A DNA stretch of 54,495 nucleotides from Prorocentrum cordatum (lineage: Eukaryota > Sar > Dinophyceae > Prorocentrales > Prorocentraceae). The position numbers and the translations under genes were made by a program. Positions within the stretch are counted from its first letter, which is position 1, and every line of letters starts with the position of its first letter. The DNA lies in NCBI GenBank assembly GCA_963575745.1, contig CAUYUJ010006319.1, positions 1 to 54,495 on the forward strand. The letters run 5' to 3'. Below are positions 8,453 through 18,544 of the stretch, one piece after another. Under the pieces are notes generated by a model. It made no database searches. It was not told where the DNA came from and saw nothing but the letters and a program-made list of their open reading frames with translations.

Positions 8453-10656
8453 CAACGCATAAGGCATGTCCCGACCACTCTTATGGAATGGGCCAGGCGA
8501 TCGATGATGGTGTGTTGTGTGATTACGACTTGGTTGTGCCAGTGGTGGATGATGAGGAGACTACGTTCGCTGCTCTCGCGGGCCTGCTCCTTACGAAGGT
8601 GGGGCATTTCCGGCGCGTCCTTGCATACTGCAATTCGATAGACGAGGCTCTCCTCTTCAAGAACGAGGTGGCGAAGCTTGGACTGGTTGCCTGGCACATT
8701 AACGGCGAGACTCCACGCGCGGAGCGCCAGCGAGTGTTGAAAGCATTCTCCCGCCCTCTTCAGGGTCCTGCCCACGTGCTTGTGACGGTGCAGGTTCTGG
8801 GCGAGGGGATTAACATTGGGAGCGCCGATACGTGTTTGTTCGTGCAGCCCCGGCGCAGCTACGTCAGCATTGTGCAAGCCGTGGGCCGAGTCCTTAGATT
8901 GCACCCCAGCAAGCCGCTGGCGCATGTTATCCTTCCAGCGGTGACACCTCGCCACAGTGGCCAGGAGCAGCCGCTCGGCACCCAAGACGCGCACGGGGAA
9001 GCCCACGGTGACCCCGCAGAAACAGAGGCCGAGGCGCTCGGCAACGCTCCGTCCGTGGGCACCGCTGTGTCCAAGTCAACACCTTCTGCCACCAGCTCTA
9101 TTCGCCGCGCCGCGAGCTCTAGGCACCCAACGCTGTCCAGCGCGCCTCTACCGTCGCCATACTTGGCAGATGAGAGGCGGTATCGCGCGGAGTCAGGCAG
9201 CGCGGAAAAGGAGCGCAAGAGCCTGGCACTGCAAGCTGAGGCCACGAGTGATGTGCGGGATGTTCTGGCGTCGCGGTCACAACGTGCTATTTCACAGCAA
9301 AAGGCCAGCAGTGAATTGGAACGCTTCGTGGCCACCCTGGCGTCAGCAGATTGCCGTTTCAGATCAGAGTTGACGCTCGGGTGTAGCAGTCGCATTTCTT
9401 TGTTTGACACCCGAATATGCACAGATCATCAGGGCAATGGGATTCAGGATTTGGAGCATCGCGTACGAACTTCCTTGCAAGCGTTGTCTAGATCGGGCTG
9501 CCAGTGGCAGTCAAGATTGCATCAGTTGTGCGTGTTCCTGAAGGCCCACGGCAGGTTGCCGACACAGGGCACGGTCGCCGACGAGGAAGAGCTCAGGCTA
9601 GCCAATTGGCTCAAACGGCAAGCCGGACTCTTCAGATCCCAGCGCCTGGCAGAGGACCGCGAGGCAGCCTTGAGGGGCGTCCACACTTTGGTCTGCAAGA
9701 GGTTGTCGGGAGAGCGGCACCAAGACTGGCAGTCCTGGCTTCAGCAGTTGGAGGAGTTCCTGGAGGCCCACGGCAGGCTGCCGACTAAAAGCAAGGTCGT
9801 CGACGAGGAAGAGTTCAGGCTAGCCCAGTGGCTCGAACGGCAAGCCAGATTCTTCAGATCCCAGCGCCTGGCAGAGGACCGCGAGGCAGCCCTGAAGGGC
9901 GTCCACACCTTGGTCTGCGAGAGGTTGTCGGGAGAGCGGCCGCAGCAGGACTGGCATTCTTGGCTGCAGCAGTTGGAGGAGTTCCTGGAGGCGCACGGCA
10001 GGTTGCCAACACACGGCAAGGTCGCCGACGAGAAAGAGCTAAGGATAGCCCAGTGGCTCAACGCGCAACTCTCACTCTTCGGATCCCAGCGCCTGGCAGA
10101 GGACCGCGAGGCAGCCTTGAGGGGCGTCCACACCTTGGTCTGCGAGAAGTTGTCGGGCGGGCGGCGGCAGAAGGACTGGGATTCTTGGCTGCAGGAGTTG
10201 GAGAAGTTCCTAGAGGTCCATGACAGGTTGCCGACACACGGCAAGGTCGCCGACGAGGAAGAGTTCAGGTTAGCCCAGTGGCTCGACAAGCAAGCCAGAC
10301 TCTTCAGATCCCAGCGCCTGGCAGAGGACCGCAAGGCAGCCCTGAGGGGCGTCCACACCTTGGTCTGCGAGAAGTTATCGGGAGAGCGGCGGCAGCAGGA
10401 CTGGCAGTGTTGGCTGCAGCAGTTGGAGGGGTTCCTGGAAGCGCACGGCAGGTTGCCGACACAGTGCAAGGTCGCCGACGAGGAAGAGTTCAGGCTAGCC
10501 CGGTGGCTCAAACGGCAAGCCGGATTCTGCAGATCCCAGCGCTTGGCAGAGGACCGCGAGGCAGCCTTGAGGGGCGTCCACACTTTGGTCTGCGAGAAGT
10601 TGTCGGGAAGGAGCAGTAAATATAAGTTGTCGCGAGCGTGGGGCAGGCCGCGATGA
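8453..10656 (+). CDS. SF2 helicase C-terminal domain with five HA repeats, exon 2
   Basis: Encodes about 733 residues to TGA 10654-10656. It opens with the stretch that follows motif III (SYGMGQAIDDGVLCDYDLVV), then the RecA2 domain: VLAYCNSIDEA, WHINGE, LVTVQVLGEGINI (motif V, about 8778-8817) and QAVGRVLRLHP (motif VI, about 8875). After a Ser/Ala-rich linker (about 9000-9480) come five helicase-associated domains of about 75 residues, each starting W..WL..L..FL..HGRLPT. HA domains are thought to help bind nucleic acid. With exon 1 the protein is about 1,010 residues and looks intact, with no stop or frameshift. Confidence 0.88.
9496..10616 (+). repeat. Five tandem 225-bp units coding the HA domains
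   Basis: The conserved Trp codons start at 9505, 9727, 9952, 10177 and 10402, spacings of 222, 225, 225 and 225 bp. Units share long identical DNA blocks (GCGCCTGGCAGAGGACCGC, GGCGTCCACAC-TTGGTCTGC), so the domains were multiplied or homogenised recently. Confidence 0.95.
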
Positions 10657-11085
10657 CCACATCCCTCAGGAGGTCCACGGCCAGACCTGTCCTGATGCCG
10701 GTTGGCCAGAGAGCCGAAGTGGCGGCTCCAGCCGTGGCCACGAGGAGTCCCAGGAGGCCCGGGAAATCGAACGTCGAATTCAAAATAAAACACAAGGAAT
10801 CCAGCGAAAGAATCTGGGAGACATTGGAAGGACCTGGAGGATCGAGATGGGTACGTACCAAAAGAATGGGCACGAAAACCGACAGCCGCTCTCGTCATGC
10901 AGACAAACGGGTTCTGAGTGAAACTAGACCTGAGGTTTTCCGCCGTTTTCGGGCCCCCGGGCCTTCCCAGGGCCTAGGGATTGTCAGAGGTCAGCTCAGG
11001 ACCAAGAGCTGGTCTTGGGTGGAAGATCCTGGGGTCCAGAAGCCGTTTCCGTCAGGGCCCGCTTCCTCCATACCAAAGTTCTTGC
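10657..11085. other. Region 3' of the helicase gene; repeat fragments
   Basis: Probably 3' UTR and then intergenic DNA. ATAAAACACA at about 10784 is A-rich, but no defined poly(A) signal can be claimed. From about 10848 there are fragments of the MITE-like repeat (GAATGGGCACGAAAAC) and, at about 10923-11000, of the long inverted-repeat arm. Confidence 0.5.
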
Positions 11086-11187
11086 CCATTCTGAACCGGA
11101 TTCGCTGCCAGCGTCTCCGCAGACGTTGTCCGTTCGAGGCAGAAAGTCGTTTGCCCAACAGCGGCCGCTGACGGTGTTGGGCATGGG
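11086..11187 (+). mobile_element. MITE-like element, copy 2 (partial)
   Basis: Shares TTCTGAACCGGATTCGCTG, GTCCGTTCGAGGCAGAA, GCCCAACAGCGGCCGC and TGTTGGGCATGG with copy 1 at 4283-4476. The terminal inverted repeats are less complete here. Confidence 0.65.
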
Positions 11188-11275
11188 CGTGCCAAAAGGA
11201 GGGGGGTAGCATCGATCTAAGAGATCCGCGTGGACCTCCGAAAGTTTGTATTTCGGTCTTGTCTCGTTCGCCCAT

Positions 11276-11312
11276 GCTTCCCTCTCTCTCTCTCTCTCTC
11301 TCCCTCTCTCCG
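11276..11312. repeat. (CT)n microsatellite
   Basis: A run of CT dinucleotides. Confidence 0.9.
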
Positions 11313-11395
11313 AGGAAGGCGGATGCGCGTATGCACCGACCCCTCGGCCCAGGATGGACCTGGTGAGAATCGGTGCATAGCCCCCCCGCCGTCCG

Positions 11396-11530
11396 ACGAC
11401 GACGACGACGACGTCGACGACGACGAGGAGGCTGGAGGAGGGCGAGGAGGAGGGGGAGGACCAGGAGGAGGAGCACGACGAGGATGACGAGGAGGAGAAG
11501 GGCGGAGGAGGAGCGGGAGGAGGAGGGAGC
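11396..11530. repeat. (GAC)n then (GGA)n tract
   Basis: GACGACGACGACGAC followed by degenerate GGAGGAG units. Confidence 0.9.
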
Positions 11531-11605
11531 TGCCGCCAGGGGGGGGGGGCCTGGAATCTCGCAACCTGCCGAGGCGGGCGCCGCGCCGCTCCCCAGACCG
11601 CGTGC

Positions 11606-12012
11606 CCTCGCCCGCCCCTCCTCCCTCCTCCCTCCTCCCTCCTCCCTCCTCCCTCCCTCCCTCCCTCCCTCCCCTCCCCTCCCTCCTCCCTCCCTCCTCC
11701 CTCCCTCCTCCCCTCCCCTCCCTCCCTCTCTCTCCTCCTCCCTCCTCCTCCTCCTCCTCCTCCTCCTCCTCCTCCTCTCCTCCTCCTCCTCCTCCTCCTC
11801 CTCCTCCTCCTCCTCTCCTCCTCCTCCTCCTCCTCCTCCTCCTCCTCCTCCTCCTCCTCCTCCTCCTCTCCTCCTCCTCCTCCTCCTCCTCCTCCTCCTC
11901 CTCCTCCTCCTCCTCCTCCTCCTCCTCCTCCTCTCCTCCTCCTCTCCTCCTCCTCCTCCTCCTCCTCCTCCTCCCTCCTCCTCCTCCTCCTCCCTCCTCC
12001 TCCCCCCCCTCC
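11606..12012. repeat. (TCC)n tract, first arm of a giant palindrome
   Basis: About 400 bp of TCC and CCCT units. The (GGA)n tract at 12116-12583 is its reverse complement in composition and even in interruption style (TCTCC and GGAGA). Confidence 0.97.
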
Positions 12013-12115
12013 TTAGCCCGCGAGTGCCGCCGCCGGGGCGGCAGCCCCGGCGCGGGGTGGAGGCGCGCAGGCGCTCGGATCGGACCGCACGTCGGGCAAC
12101 TGGGACATGGACATT

Positions 12116-12583
12116 GCCGGTGGCGGAGGAGGAGGAGGAGGAGAGGAGGAGGAGGAGGAGGAGGAGGAGGAGGAGGAGAGGAGGAGGAGGAGGAGAGGAG
12201 GAGGAGGAGGAGGAGGAGGAGGAGGAGGAGGAGGAGGAGGGAGGAGGAGGAGGAGGAGGAGGAGAGGAGGAGGAGGAGGAGGAGGAGAGAGGAGGAGGAG
12301 GAGGAGGAGGAGGAGGAGGAGGAGGAGGAGGAGGGGAGAGGAGGAGGAGGAGGAGGAGGAGGAGGAGGAGGAGGAGGGAGGAGGAGGAGGAGGAGGAGGA
12401 GGAGGAGGAGGAGGAGGAGGGAGGAGGAGGAGGAGGAGGAGGAGGAGGAGGAGGAGGAGGAGAGGAGGAGGAGGAGGAGGAGGAGGAGGAGGAGGAGGAG
12501 GAGGAGGAGTGAGGAGGAGGAGGAGGAGGAGGAGGGAGGAGGAGGAGGAGGAGGAGGAGGAGGAGGAGGAGGAGGAGGAGGAG
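12116..12583. repeat. (GGA)n tract, second arm of a giant palindrome
   Basis: About 470 bp of GGA units, separated from the complementary (TCC)n tract by only about 100 bp of unique sequence. Confidence 0.97.
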
Positions 12584-12684
12584 CAGGCTGTTCCTCAGTC
12601 CCAGGACTCTCTTGAGGGTTAGGGGAGGGCGTCGGGGCGGTGTGGCGTATGCTGGTTGTTCCGCTGCCCAGGAGCCAGCGAAGA

Positions 12685-12763
12685 ATGTATACACCGGGGT
12701 CCCGTATACACCAGGGTCCGCCTTCTTGTGCGAATTTCGGTGCAGGGCCGGAACAAGCGTCGG
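12685..12763. repeat. GTATACACC short repeats with an inverted copy
   Basis: GTATACACC-GGGTC and GTATACACCAGGGTC lie in tandem and are followed by CGGTGTATAG in the opposite sense. A related GTATGCACCG...CGGTGCATAG pair lies at about 11330-11380. Confidence 0.6.
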
Positions 12764-12952
12764 TGTATAGAGTTCGGTTCCCCAACATGGGGGGGCAGGG
12801 AAAGGAGGGAGGGGGGAGATCTGCCGCGTGCCGCTGGCTTCGGCTCCGCCGCGGCCGTCGTCCTCCCTGTGCCTCGGCGCCTCCGGCGCCGGGAGAGCCG
12901 GCTACGCCAGCCGAGTCGCTGACCCCCCCGTTGCTACACCCCCCTTCCTCCG

Positions 12953-13098
12953 TCCCAGGCGGGCCAGACAGCCCGCGCCCCAGATAGTCCGCCTCTCCGG
13001 GCGGCCCGCCCCCCCCCTCCAGATAGCCCGCCCCCCCCTCCAGGTGAGCCGCCTCCCCAGATGGCCCGCCCCCCTGGGCGGATGTCTGGGGGAGGCGG
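12953..13098. repeat. Degenerate minisatellite of about 30 bp, AGATAGCCCGCC type
   Basis: Units such as CAGATAGCCCGCCCCC, CAGATGGCCCGCCCCC and GGTGAGCCGCC repeat four to six times. Confidence 0.75.
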
Positions 13099-13222
13099 AC
13101 AGCCCGGCTCCCCAGGCACAGGCTTCGGAAGAGGCTAGCGAACACGCATGCCACATTCGTCGGTCAACGCCTCCCCCTCCCCCCAATGCTCAAAGTTGGC
13201 GGTGGCTCTGATGAATTTTTGA

Positions 13223-13243
13223 CGCTTCGCGAATCTCCACCAG
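13223..13243 (+). promoter_or_regulatory. Candidate trans-splice acceptor motif
   Basis: CGCTTCGCGAATCTCCACCAG. Nineteen of 21 bases match 24025-24045, where the same string directly precedes a spliced-leader relic. The role is inferred from that context. Confidence 0.4.
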
Positions 13244-13448
13244 CAGGATTGCCAGACGAAGATCGAGCTGTTTCCATAGAGGGAGGCAACGCAATCCCCC
13301 CGCCTGTGGTGACAGAAGACCCTCCACAGGCCCACGCGGAAAGTGCTACCACTGAGGAGTCGACCTGCCCCATGCACACTCACATCGCCGACCCCTCCCT
13401 CCCCTCCTTCAATTTACCTGATCTTGCGGCTATCGGCTGCGCCTCCTC

Positions 13449-13509
13449 CTCTCCTCCTCCTCCTCCTCCTCCTCCTCCTCCTCCTCCTCCTCCTCCTCCT
13501 CCTCCTCCT
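13449..13509. repeat. (TCC)n tract
   Basis: About 60 bp of CTC units inside composite A. Composite B has a much shorter tract at the equivalent point near 49380. Confidence 0.95.
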
Positions 13510-13566
13510 TCTGCGCAGGGCACTCCCGCAGCAGGACATGGGCACAACCCACATCTTGGCACAGGC

Positions 13567-13655
13567 GAAGCCGACGCCGACGCCGAAGCCGACGACGACG
13601 CCGACGCCGACGCCGACGACGCCGACGCCGACGTCAACGACGTAGACGCCGACAA
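13567..13655 (+). repeat. (GACGCC)n hexanucleotide tract
   Basis: GCCGACGCCGACGCC repeats. In one frame it would code alternating Asp-Ala. The same tract in the same flanks lies at 49085-49175. Confidence 0.95.
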
Positions 13656-13663
13656 CGACGTGG

Positions 13664-14395
13664 TTGTGCCATGTTCCCCCCGCGCCGTGCAAGGAGAGCA
13701 TCACCAGGCTGAGGCTGAGGCAGACGACTCGGGCCACTGTACGCGGACGCACAGTACTGCGCAGGGCACTTCTTACTGCAGGACATGGGCACAACTCCCA
13801 TCCTGGCACAGGCCTCCCCATTGTGAGCAGTTCCCCCCGCATCGCGCCAGCCTGGCGGCCAACCTTGAGGCCTGCATTTCCCCACAAAGTCCTGCCAGGC
13901 GTGCAGCTGGAGCTGTCGCGAGCAGATCGCGAGCCCCCCAGCCAGGGCAGCGAGGCCCTTGCGGTGGAAACTTGCGGCCAGGACACACGGCCACACCAGA
14001 GGCCCGACCCGCGGCAATGGCCAGAGCCCAAAGACCCCCACACGGGGCAGCAGCTGTACAAAACAGGAATCAACAACATCCAATGGGACCTCCCCGGGGA
14101 GACGCCCGGCGAAGCGATACGACGATTCCAAGTCACACTAGGATCGATGTTCACTGGCACCTGGCACGCTATCGCCAAGCGGCAGTCTGTGCCCGGCAGC
14201 AAGGGCGCGCTCGACCCGCTTCGGCACGACCCGCAAACCTGGCACTTCTTCCTGGAGTCCTTCCGCAGCCACAAGTACGACGTACGGGTCCTCAGCGACG
14301 CGCTGGGCCTCAACGTCGACTGGACCCGGCAGTGGCAGCTGCACCTGGGTCGGCGGCGCCCGGCTCACTTGGCACTGTCCCCCCCAACGGGCTGA
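13664..14395 (+). CDS. Composite-A ORF with a C-terminal domain shared with the giant element
   Basis: A 243-residue open frame without an ATG at its start; only the C-terminal part (from about 14054) is supported as protein. That part, LYKTGINN, GETPGEAIRRFQVTLG, PGSKGALDPL, FFLESFRSHKYDVRVLSDALG and LNVDWTR (shown in pieces), is conserved in composite B (49688-50167). It aligns in order with the C-terminus of the last ORF of the giant retroelement (MYKVWLGT, YETPARRISRLQSELG, GYGIDWDR). Function is unknown; a nucleic-acid or particle-binding role is only a guess. The start and the N-terminal half remain doubtful because that part is repeat-derived. Confidence 0.55.
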   Translation: MCHVPPAPCKESITRLRLRQTTRATVRGRTVLRRALLTAGHGHNSHPGTGLPIVSSSPRIAPAWRPTLRPAFPHKVLPGVQLELSRADREPPSQGSEALAVETCGQDTRPHQRPDPRQWPEPKDPHTGQQLYKTGINNIQWDLPGETPGEAIRRFQVTLGSMFTGTWHAIAKRQSVPGSKGALDPLRHDPQTWHFFLESFRSHKYDVRVLSDALGLNVDWTRQWQLHLGRRRPAHLALSPPTG

Positions 14396-14469
14396 CACCC
14401 TTCTCTCACACTTGGTCCTCTTGTCCCACTCTTGCTTCGCTCTCTGTTGGGTTCTCTTTTTCCCCCCTC

Positions 14470-15440
14470 TGTCCAATACTCGCGTCTGGCGGGCACCTCC
14501 CCCCCATCAGGTGAACCACTCTTGCAACACGCTGGTGGGTCCTCTATGGTCACTGCCGCGGGATTACCATATGCCAGTCGGGCTGTAGTGCACCACTCTT
14601 GGAACGCTCGGTTGGGCCTTCTGCGTGGCGGGCACCTTCCCCCCTTCGGGCACTCTTGCAACACGCTGTTGGGTCCTCTAGACCACGAGCACGACCGCGA
14701 CGTCGACCCTGACGGCGACCACAAACGACAGACGACCATATTCCGACCTGTCGCACTTACGACCCCCCCTCCAACAGTGCAACAGGCCAGAGGATCGGAG
14801 CGGAATGTCACAGCGGAAGCGGCGGAGGCTGCGGAAGCCGCGGAGCATCCCCTTCTGGACAGTCAGTCCGTCAGCAGTCCTCTGGCTGAGCCACACTCAC
14901 AGCAGGGAGATCACTGCGGGTTGTCCCTCTACCTTTTCCGCACTTCCACAATGCTGGCCGCGGTCCGGTGGAGTCGTTCCTCCCCGCCGGGCGGGCACCT
15001 TCCCCCCTGCAAGTGCACCACTCTTGCAACACTCCGTTGGGTCCTCTGCGTGGCGGGCACCTTCCCCCCATCAGGTGAACCACTCTTGCAACACGCTGGT
15101 GGGTCCTCTTGACGACGACGACGACGACCACGACCACGTGCACGACACGATGTCGACCTTGACGGCAACGACAGACGACCACACTCCGACCAGTCACACT
15201 AACGACTCCCCCCTCCAACAGTGACAACAGGCCAGAAGAAAGGTGCGGGAAGTCACGGCGGAAGCGACGGGGGCTGCGGAAACCGCGGAGCATCCCCTCT
15301 GGACAATCCGTCCGTCAGCCGTCCTCTGACTGAGCCACACTCACAGCAGGGAGACCACGGGACAGCCATCCAGACACAGGACAACGCAGCCATTCGCCGG
15401 CCCTTACTGAGGCCCATACGGGAGAACAGCCACTGATGAC
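14470..15440 (+). repeat. Interspersed 50-110 bp units of composite A
   Basis: Two alternating unit types. The first is GTGAACCACTCTTGCAACAC-GCTGGTGGGTCC (about 14510, 14645, 15010, 15070), sometimes followed by ACGACC and GTCGACC runs. The second carries GCGGAAGCGGCGGAGGCTGC-GGAAGC-GCGGAGCATCCCC (about 14815 and 15255), then GTCCGTCAGCAGTCCTCTG and CCACACTCACAGCAGGGAGA. Composite B has further copies near 48290, 48770, 48890 and 50600. No coding function is evident. Confidence 0.75.
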
Positions 15441-16683
15441 GCCGCAGTCCTGCACAAGTGGTACATCCTTTGGCAGGTTCCTCCTTCCCACGGCGGGCCC
15501 GGCCCACTGCTGTGAAGGTTGTCCCCCCAGCTCCTGCGACGGAGAACGGTCACCCGTGGCCGCGGCTTGGTGCGCACACGCGCGCCTACCCGCTTCCACC
15601 ACCACCTGCGGTTGGGCCCAGGCAAGGCACACTCCTGCACAAGCGGTTCATTCTTTGGCAGGCCCAGCCTTTCCACGACGGGCCCGTCCCGCTGCATGAC
15701 GCCGACGACCTTCCCCGCAGACACGCCCCTGGCAACGCTCTGTTGGGTCCTTGGCAATCTGTGTCGCCTGGCCCACCTGCGCTTCTCCTTCCTCCAGTAT
15801 TCACCTGATTTGCGGCTATCGGCTGCGCCTCCCCCCCCCCCCTCCTCCACGCACGCTGAGGTGCTGAGCACGCCAGTCGGCTTCCCCCCAGCAGTGCCAC
15901 GTCTTCGCGCACGCTCCGAGGTGGTCACTCCTTCCACGCGGCAGGGTGCGCCCGATGGGGCACTGGCAGGTGGGCCGTGGAGGCTGGCTTCCTGTACAAG
16001 TGGCGCATCCTTTGACAGGGCCTTGCTTCCTCTTGGCAGGCGTTCTCCGGCATCCGGCTATGCCAGCGACATCGGCCCCTTACTCTAGTAGGATTTGTCG
16101 CTCGCGGACGCCAACGACGCCCTGCCCTTCTGCGGAGTTCAGGTGGTGCACACCTGCCCGCAGTCCCCCCCAGGCGGGGCCTCTGAACGCCGGTGGGTAG
16201 TGCCGCCGTGGTCCCACGCGACGCCCCCCCCGTCCACGGACGCAAGGAAGTTGCCACTCGGGACTCACGACAAGACCACTGACGCCTGGTTCAGTGACGA
16301 CCTGTCTTCGAGCGCATGAGGTGCTCTGTGAGTGAGGTTCCCTTTGCCCCCCTGTCCCTCTCTCCCCCTTTTCCCGCCCCTCTCTCCCCCCCCCCTTTTC
16401 CTGCGCCTGCCTGCCTCTGCCTCGCCCGTCCGCGTTTGGCGGTACGCCTTCTGGGGCCCCGTGCTGCCCGCAGTGTCTCTGCCTTCGCGCCGGCCCGTGC
16501 CGTGGAAGCTGGCGCCATTGTGCGACCTTCCGCCGGCCTTCGTGTCTGCTTCCTAATTAGGTTCATTTTGTTCCTCGCACGTGCATTCCGGCGTTGGCCT
16601 TTGGCTTCCGCTGGCAATCATCTTGCTTGCCGCCCCTAGCTTGCTCGACCCGCTCTCTGGAATCGTCCTTGGAGCCGCCGATC
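15441..16683. other. Non-coding body of composite A
   Basis: Matches about 50260-51640 of composite B in pieces, e.g. TTGTCGCTCGCGGACGCCAAC near 16097 and 51117, and GTGCACACCTGCCCGCAG near 16146 and 51167. Frames are open only by composition. The two copies have diverged by many indels, which argues against a conserved protein. Confidence 0.6.
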
Positions 16684-16702
16684 AAAAAAAAATCTCCACC
16701 AG
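16684..16702 (+). promoter_or_regulatory. A-rich plus TCTCCACCAG motif
   Basis: AAAAAAAATCTCCACCAG. Equivalent sites in composite B are at 51648-51665 and 51779-51796. An A-run followed by AT(C/T)CCCACCAG recurs, so this is a conserved signal of the family. It is a possible trans-splice acceptor by analogy with 24025-24045. Confidence 0.35.
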
Positions 16703-16883
16703 CTGCGCGCGCCGGCAATTAGTTCCGTTCGTAGCCCGAGCTGATTCGACTCGCCGCTGGCGCCTTCGTCTGCGGTTGCGACAAAAAAACACCAGCCCAT
16801 CCGAAACGATGCCCAGAGGAATTGCCTCGATCAGGGAAGTGGGCAGCACACAGAGGAAGCCATTTTGAGACATCTTTGGATAT

Positions 16884-17265
16884 CTTGAGCCATCTTGGAG
16901 GTCATACTGGGCTCTCCCAGGCGCTTTTGGGGTCATTTTAATCAGTGCCCCCCCCCAAGAGGCCAACATGTGGCTAAAACGTTCGTAAAATGAATGATTT
17001 GGCATTCTCGCCGAGGCCTCTTGGAGCATCGTGGGTGCCTCTGGGGGGTCTCTTGGGGCCTCTTGGGGGCCTCCTGGGGCCTCTTGGGGGCCTCTTGGGG
17101 CCATCTTGGGACATCTGGGGGCCTTCTTGGCGCTTTTTGGGGCCATTTTGGAGGAGATCGACCAAACAAGAGGGGAGATTGAATTAGGGCCTCCCCCTCA
17201 GGAGGCCAAAATGGGGCCAAAACCATGGTAAAACCAATGATTTTCGTTTCCTCGCCGAGGCCGTT
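16884..17265 (+). repeat. CTTGGGG array with two core units, copy 2
   Basis: GGGGCCTCTTGGGGGCCTC units at about 17030-17130, flanked by two cores of about 65 bp at 16962-17030 and 17203-17265. The second reads GGCCAAAATGGGGCCAAAAC-CATGGTAAAACCAATGATT then CTCGCCGAGGCC. The same composite is in the helicase intron and at 52098-52465. Confidence 0.85.
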
Positions 17266-17405
17266 TGGGACGCCATGACACCTCGCGAAACCCCCCGTCC
17301 AGATCCAGGGGAGGGGGTAGGGGGAGGGGTAAACCCTTCCCCGAAGGGGAAGAAGGAGGGGTGGAAGAGGAAACTCCCTAAACCACCGACGCCCAGAGGG
17401 CTGGT
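17266..17405 (+). repeat. Conserved segment with CTTCCCCGAAGGGGAAG hairpin, copy 1
   Basis: CCAG-TCCA-GGGGA-GGGGTAGGGG followed by AAACCCTTCCCCGAAGGGGA-AGAAGGAGGGGTGGAAGAGG and ACGCCCAGAGGGCTGGTGGG. In composite B the two halves are separated (52490-52530 and 53043-53134), so B carries an insertion of about 500 bp here. Confidence 0.8.
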
Positions 17406-17445
17406 GGGACTCTGATGAATTCAATTTCGACTGCACAGTCATCGG

Positions 17446-17562
17446 TCAAAGCCTCCCCTTCCCCCCAATGTTCAAAGCTGGCGGCGGCTCTGGTGCACTC
17501 CACTTCGACCGCGCAGTCTCCCCCGCGCGTGCCAACTTTGAGTTTAGGGGGAGCGGGGGAGT
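17446..17562. repeat. Foldback repeat, CAAAG(C/T)TGGC family, copy 2
   Basis: CCTCCCCTTCCCCCCAATGT-TCAAAGCTGGC on the left is complementary to GCCAACTTTGAGTTTAGGGG-GAGCGGGGG on the right. Related to 5718-5851 and to the single arm near 13165. Confidence 0.7.
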
Positions 17563-17775
17563 GTCCACAGATTGCTTCCCCCTGCCGTAGCCGACCCGAC
17601 CGGCTCGGGCAACGAACGCCGCGCCCCAGCCGCGTGCTTCCCCGCGTGCCTTCATCGCTCCTCGGCTGGGCGCGCCCGCGGCAAGCGCGCGCGAGGCAGC
17701 TCGGGCGGTTCACGGGGTTGCGGTGCTGCCTCCTGGTGGGCGGGCAGGCCCCGCCGCCCTTGCTTCCTTGAGTGC
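17563..17775. other. No gene recognised
   Basis: GC-rich sequence without a recognisable domain. Confidence 0.5.
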
Positions 17776-17938
17776 GCCCCTCCTCCTCCTCCTCCTCCTC
17801 GTCCTGCTCCTCCTCCTCCTCCTCCTCCTCCTTCTCCTCCTCCTCCTGCTCTTCCTCCTCCTGTTGTTCCTCCTCCTCCTCCTGCTCCTCCTCCTACTCC
17901 TCCTCATCCTTCTCCTCCTCCTCATCCTTCTCCTCCTC
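17776..17938. repeat. Degenerate (TCC)n tract
   Basis: TCC units with scattered TGC, TTC and ATC interruptions. Confidence 0.95.
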
Positions 17939-18544
17939 GGGTCGTGGCACGGCCACGACGAGAGGGGCTCCTGGCTGCCGTGGTCCTCCCTTGCGCGCGG
18001 CCCCAGGGGGATGACGAGCCGGCCAAGGGGATAAAGAGGCCCAGACCACCTGGAGGGGGGTCCACGCAGCGAGAAAGTCTGGTTTTCGCCGGCGGCGAGG
18101 CAGAGGCAGTCCGCACCAGCGCGGGGCTAATCGGGGCAACCGATGGGCAAATTGTCCGGCGCGCAAGAGGGAGAGAGGAAGACGAGGGCGGCCGCGCGAG
18201 GGAAGGAGGGGAAGGGCGTTCAGACGCAGAAGAGTTCCGCGATGAGCGGGCCGGGCTGCGAGGAAAACACGGTTTCGGCCAGGGGGCGAGCGACCCACCC
18301 GCGATAGGAAAGGAGGAGAAGAGAAGTGGAGGGAGGGAGGGAGCAAGGGAGTAAACAGGGGGAGGGATGGAGGCCAGCAACGGCACAGGCTCCATTCGGC
18401 CCTGTGCGGCATCGCAGCCTCGTCGATCTGGTCCCCACGCTTTCCAGTTAGGCCCCAGGGACGGGTCACTGGTGACCCCAGATGCTTCGAATAAGTTCCT
18501 TTTGTGCCACCGGTTATTGCGCCGTGCCATGGACGCGTGCACAA
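17939..18544. other. No gene recognised
   Basis: Purine-rich with open frames on both strands. I see no domain, splice-supported exon or RNA gene. Confidence 0.5.

Larger units (their letters stand above)
13155..17562 (+). mobile_element. Composite repeat A
   Basis: A mosaic segment whose parts recur, in the same order and orientation with extra internal duplications, at 48177-53130 (composite B). Shared parts are the GTGCCATGTTCC block, the (GACGCC)n tract, an ORF with a conserved C-terminal domain, AAGCGGCGGAGGCTGCGGAAG units, a 1.5-kb non-coding stretch ending GATCAGGGAAGTG, a CTTGGGG array with its core, and the CTTCCCCGAAGGGGAAG segment. Versions of TCAA-GCCTCCCC-TCCCCCCAATG-TCAAAG-TGGCGG occur at both ends (about 13158 and 17443), possibly marking boundaries. 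The nature of the element is not established. Its ORF resembles the last ORF of the giant retroelement. Confidence 0.7.

Noticed and set aside
10991-13154. Very long minus-strand frames rich in Pro, Ser, Glu and Arg
   Set aside because: They are translations of (TCC)n and (GGA)n tracts, with equally long frames in every other phase; no protein signal.
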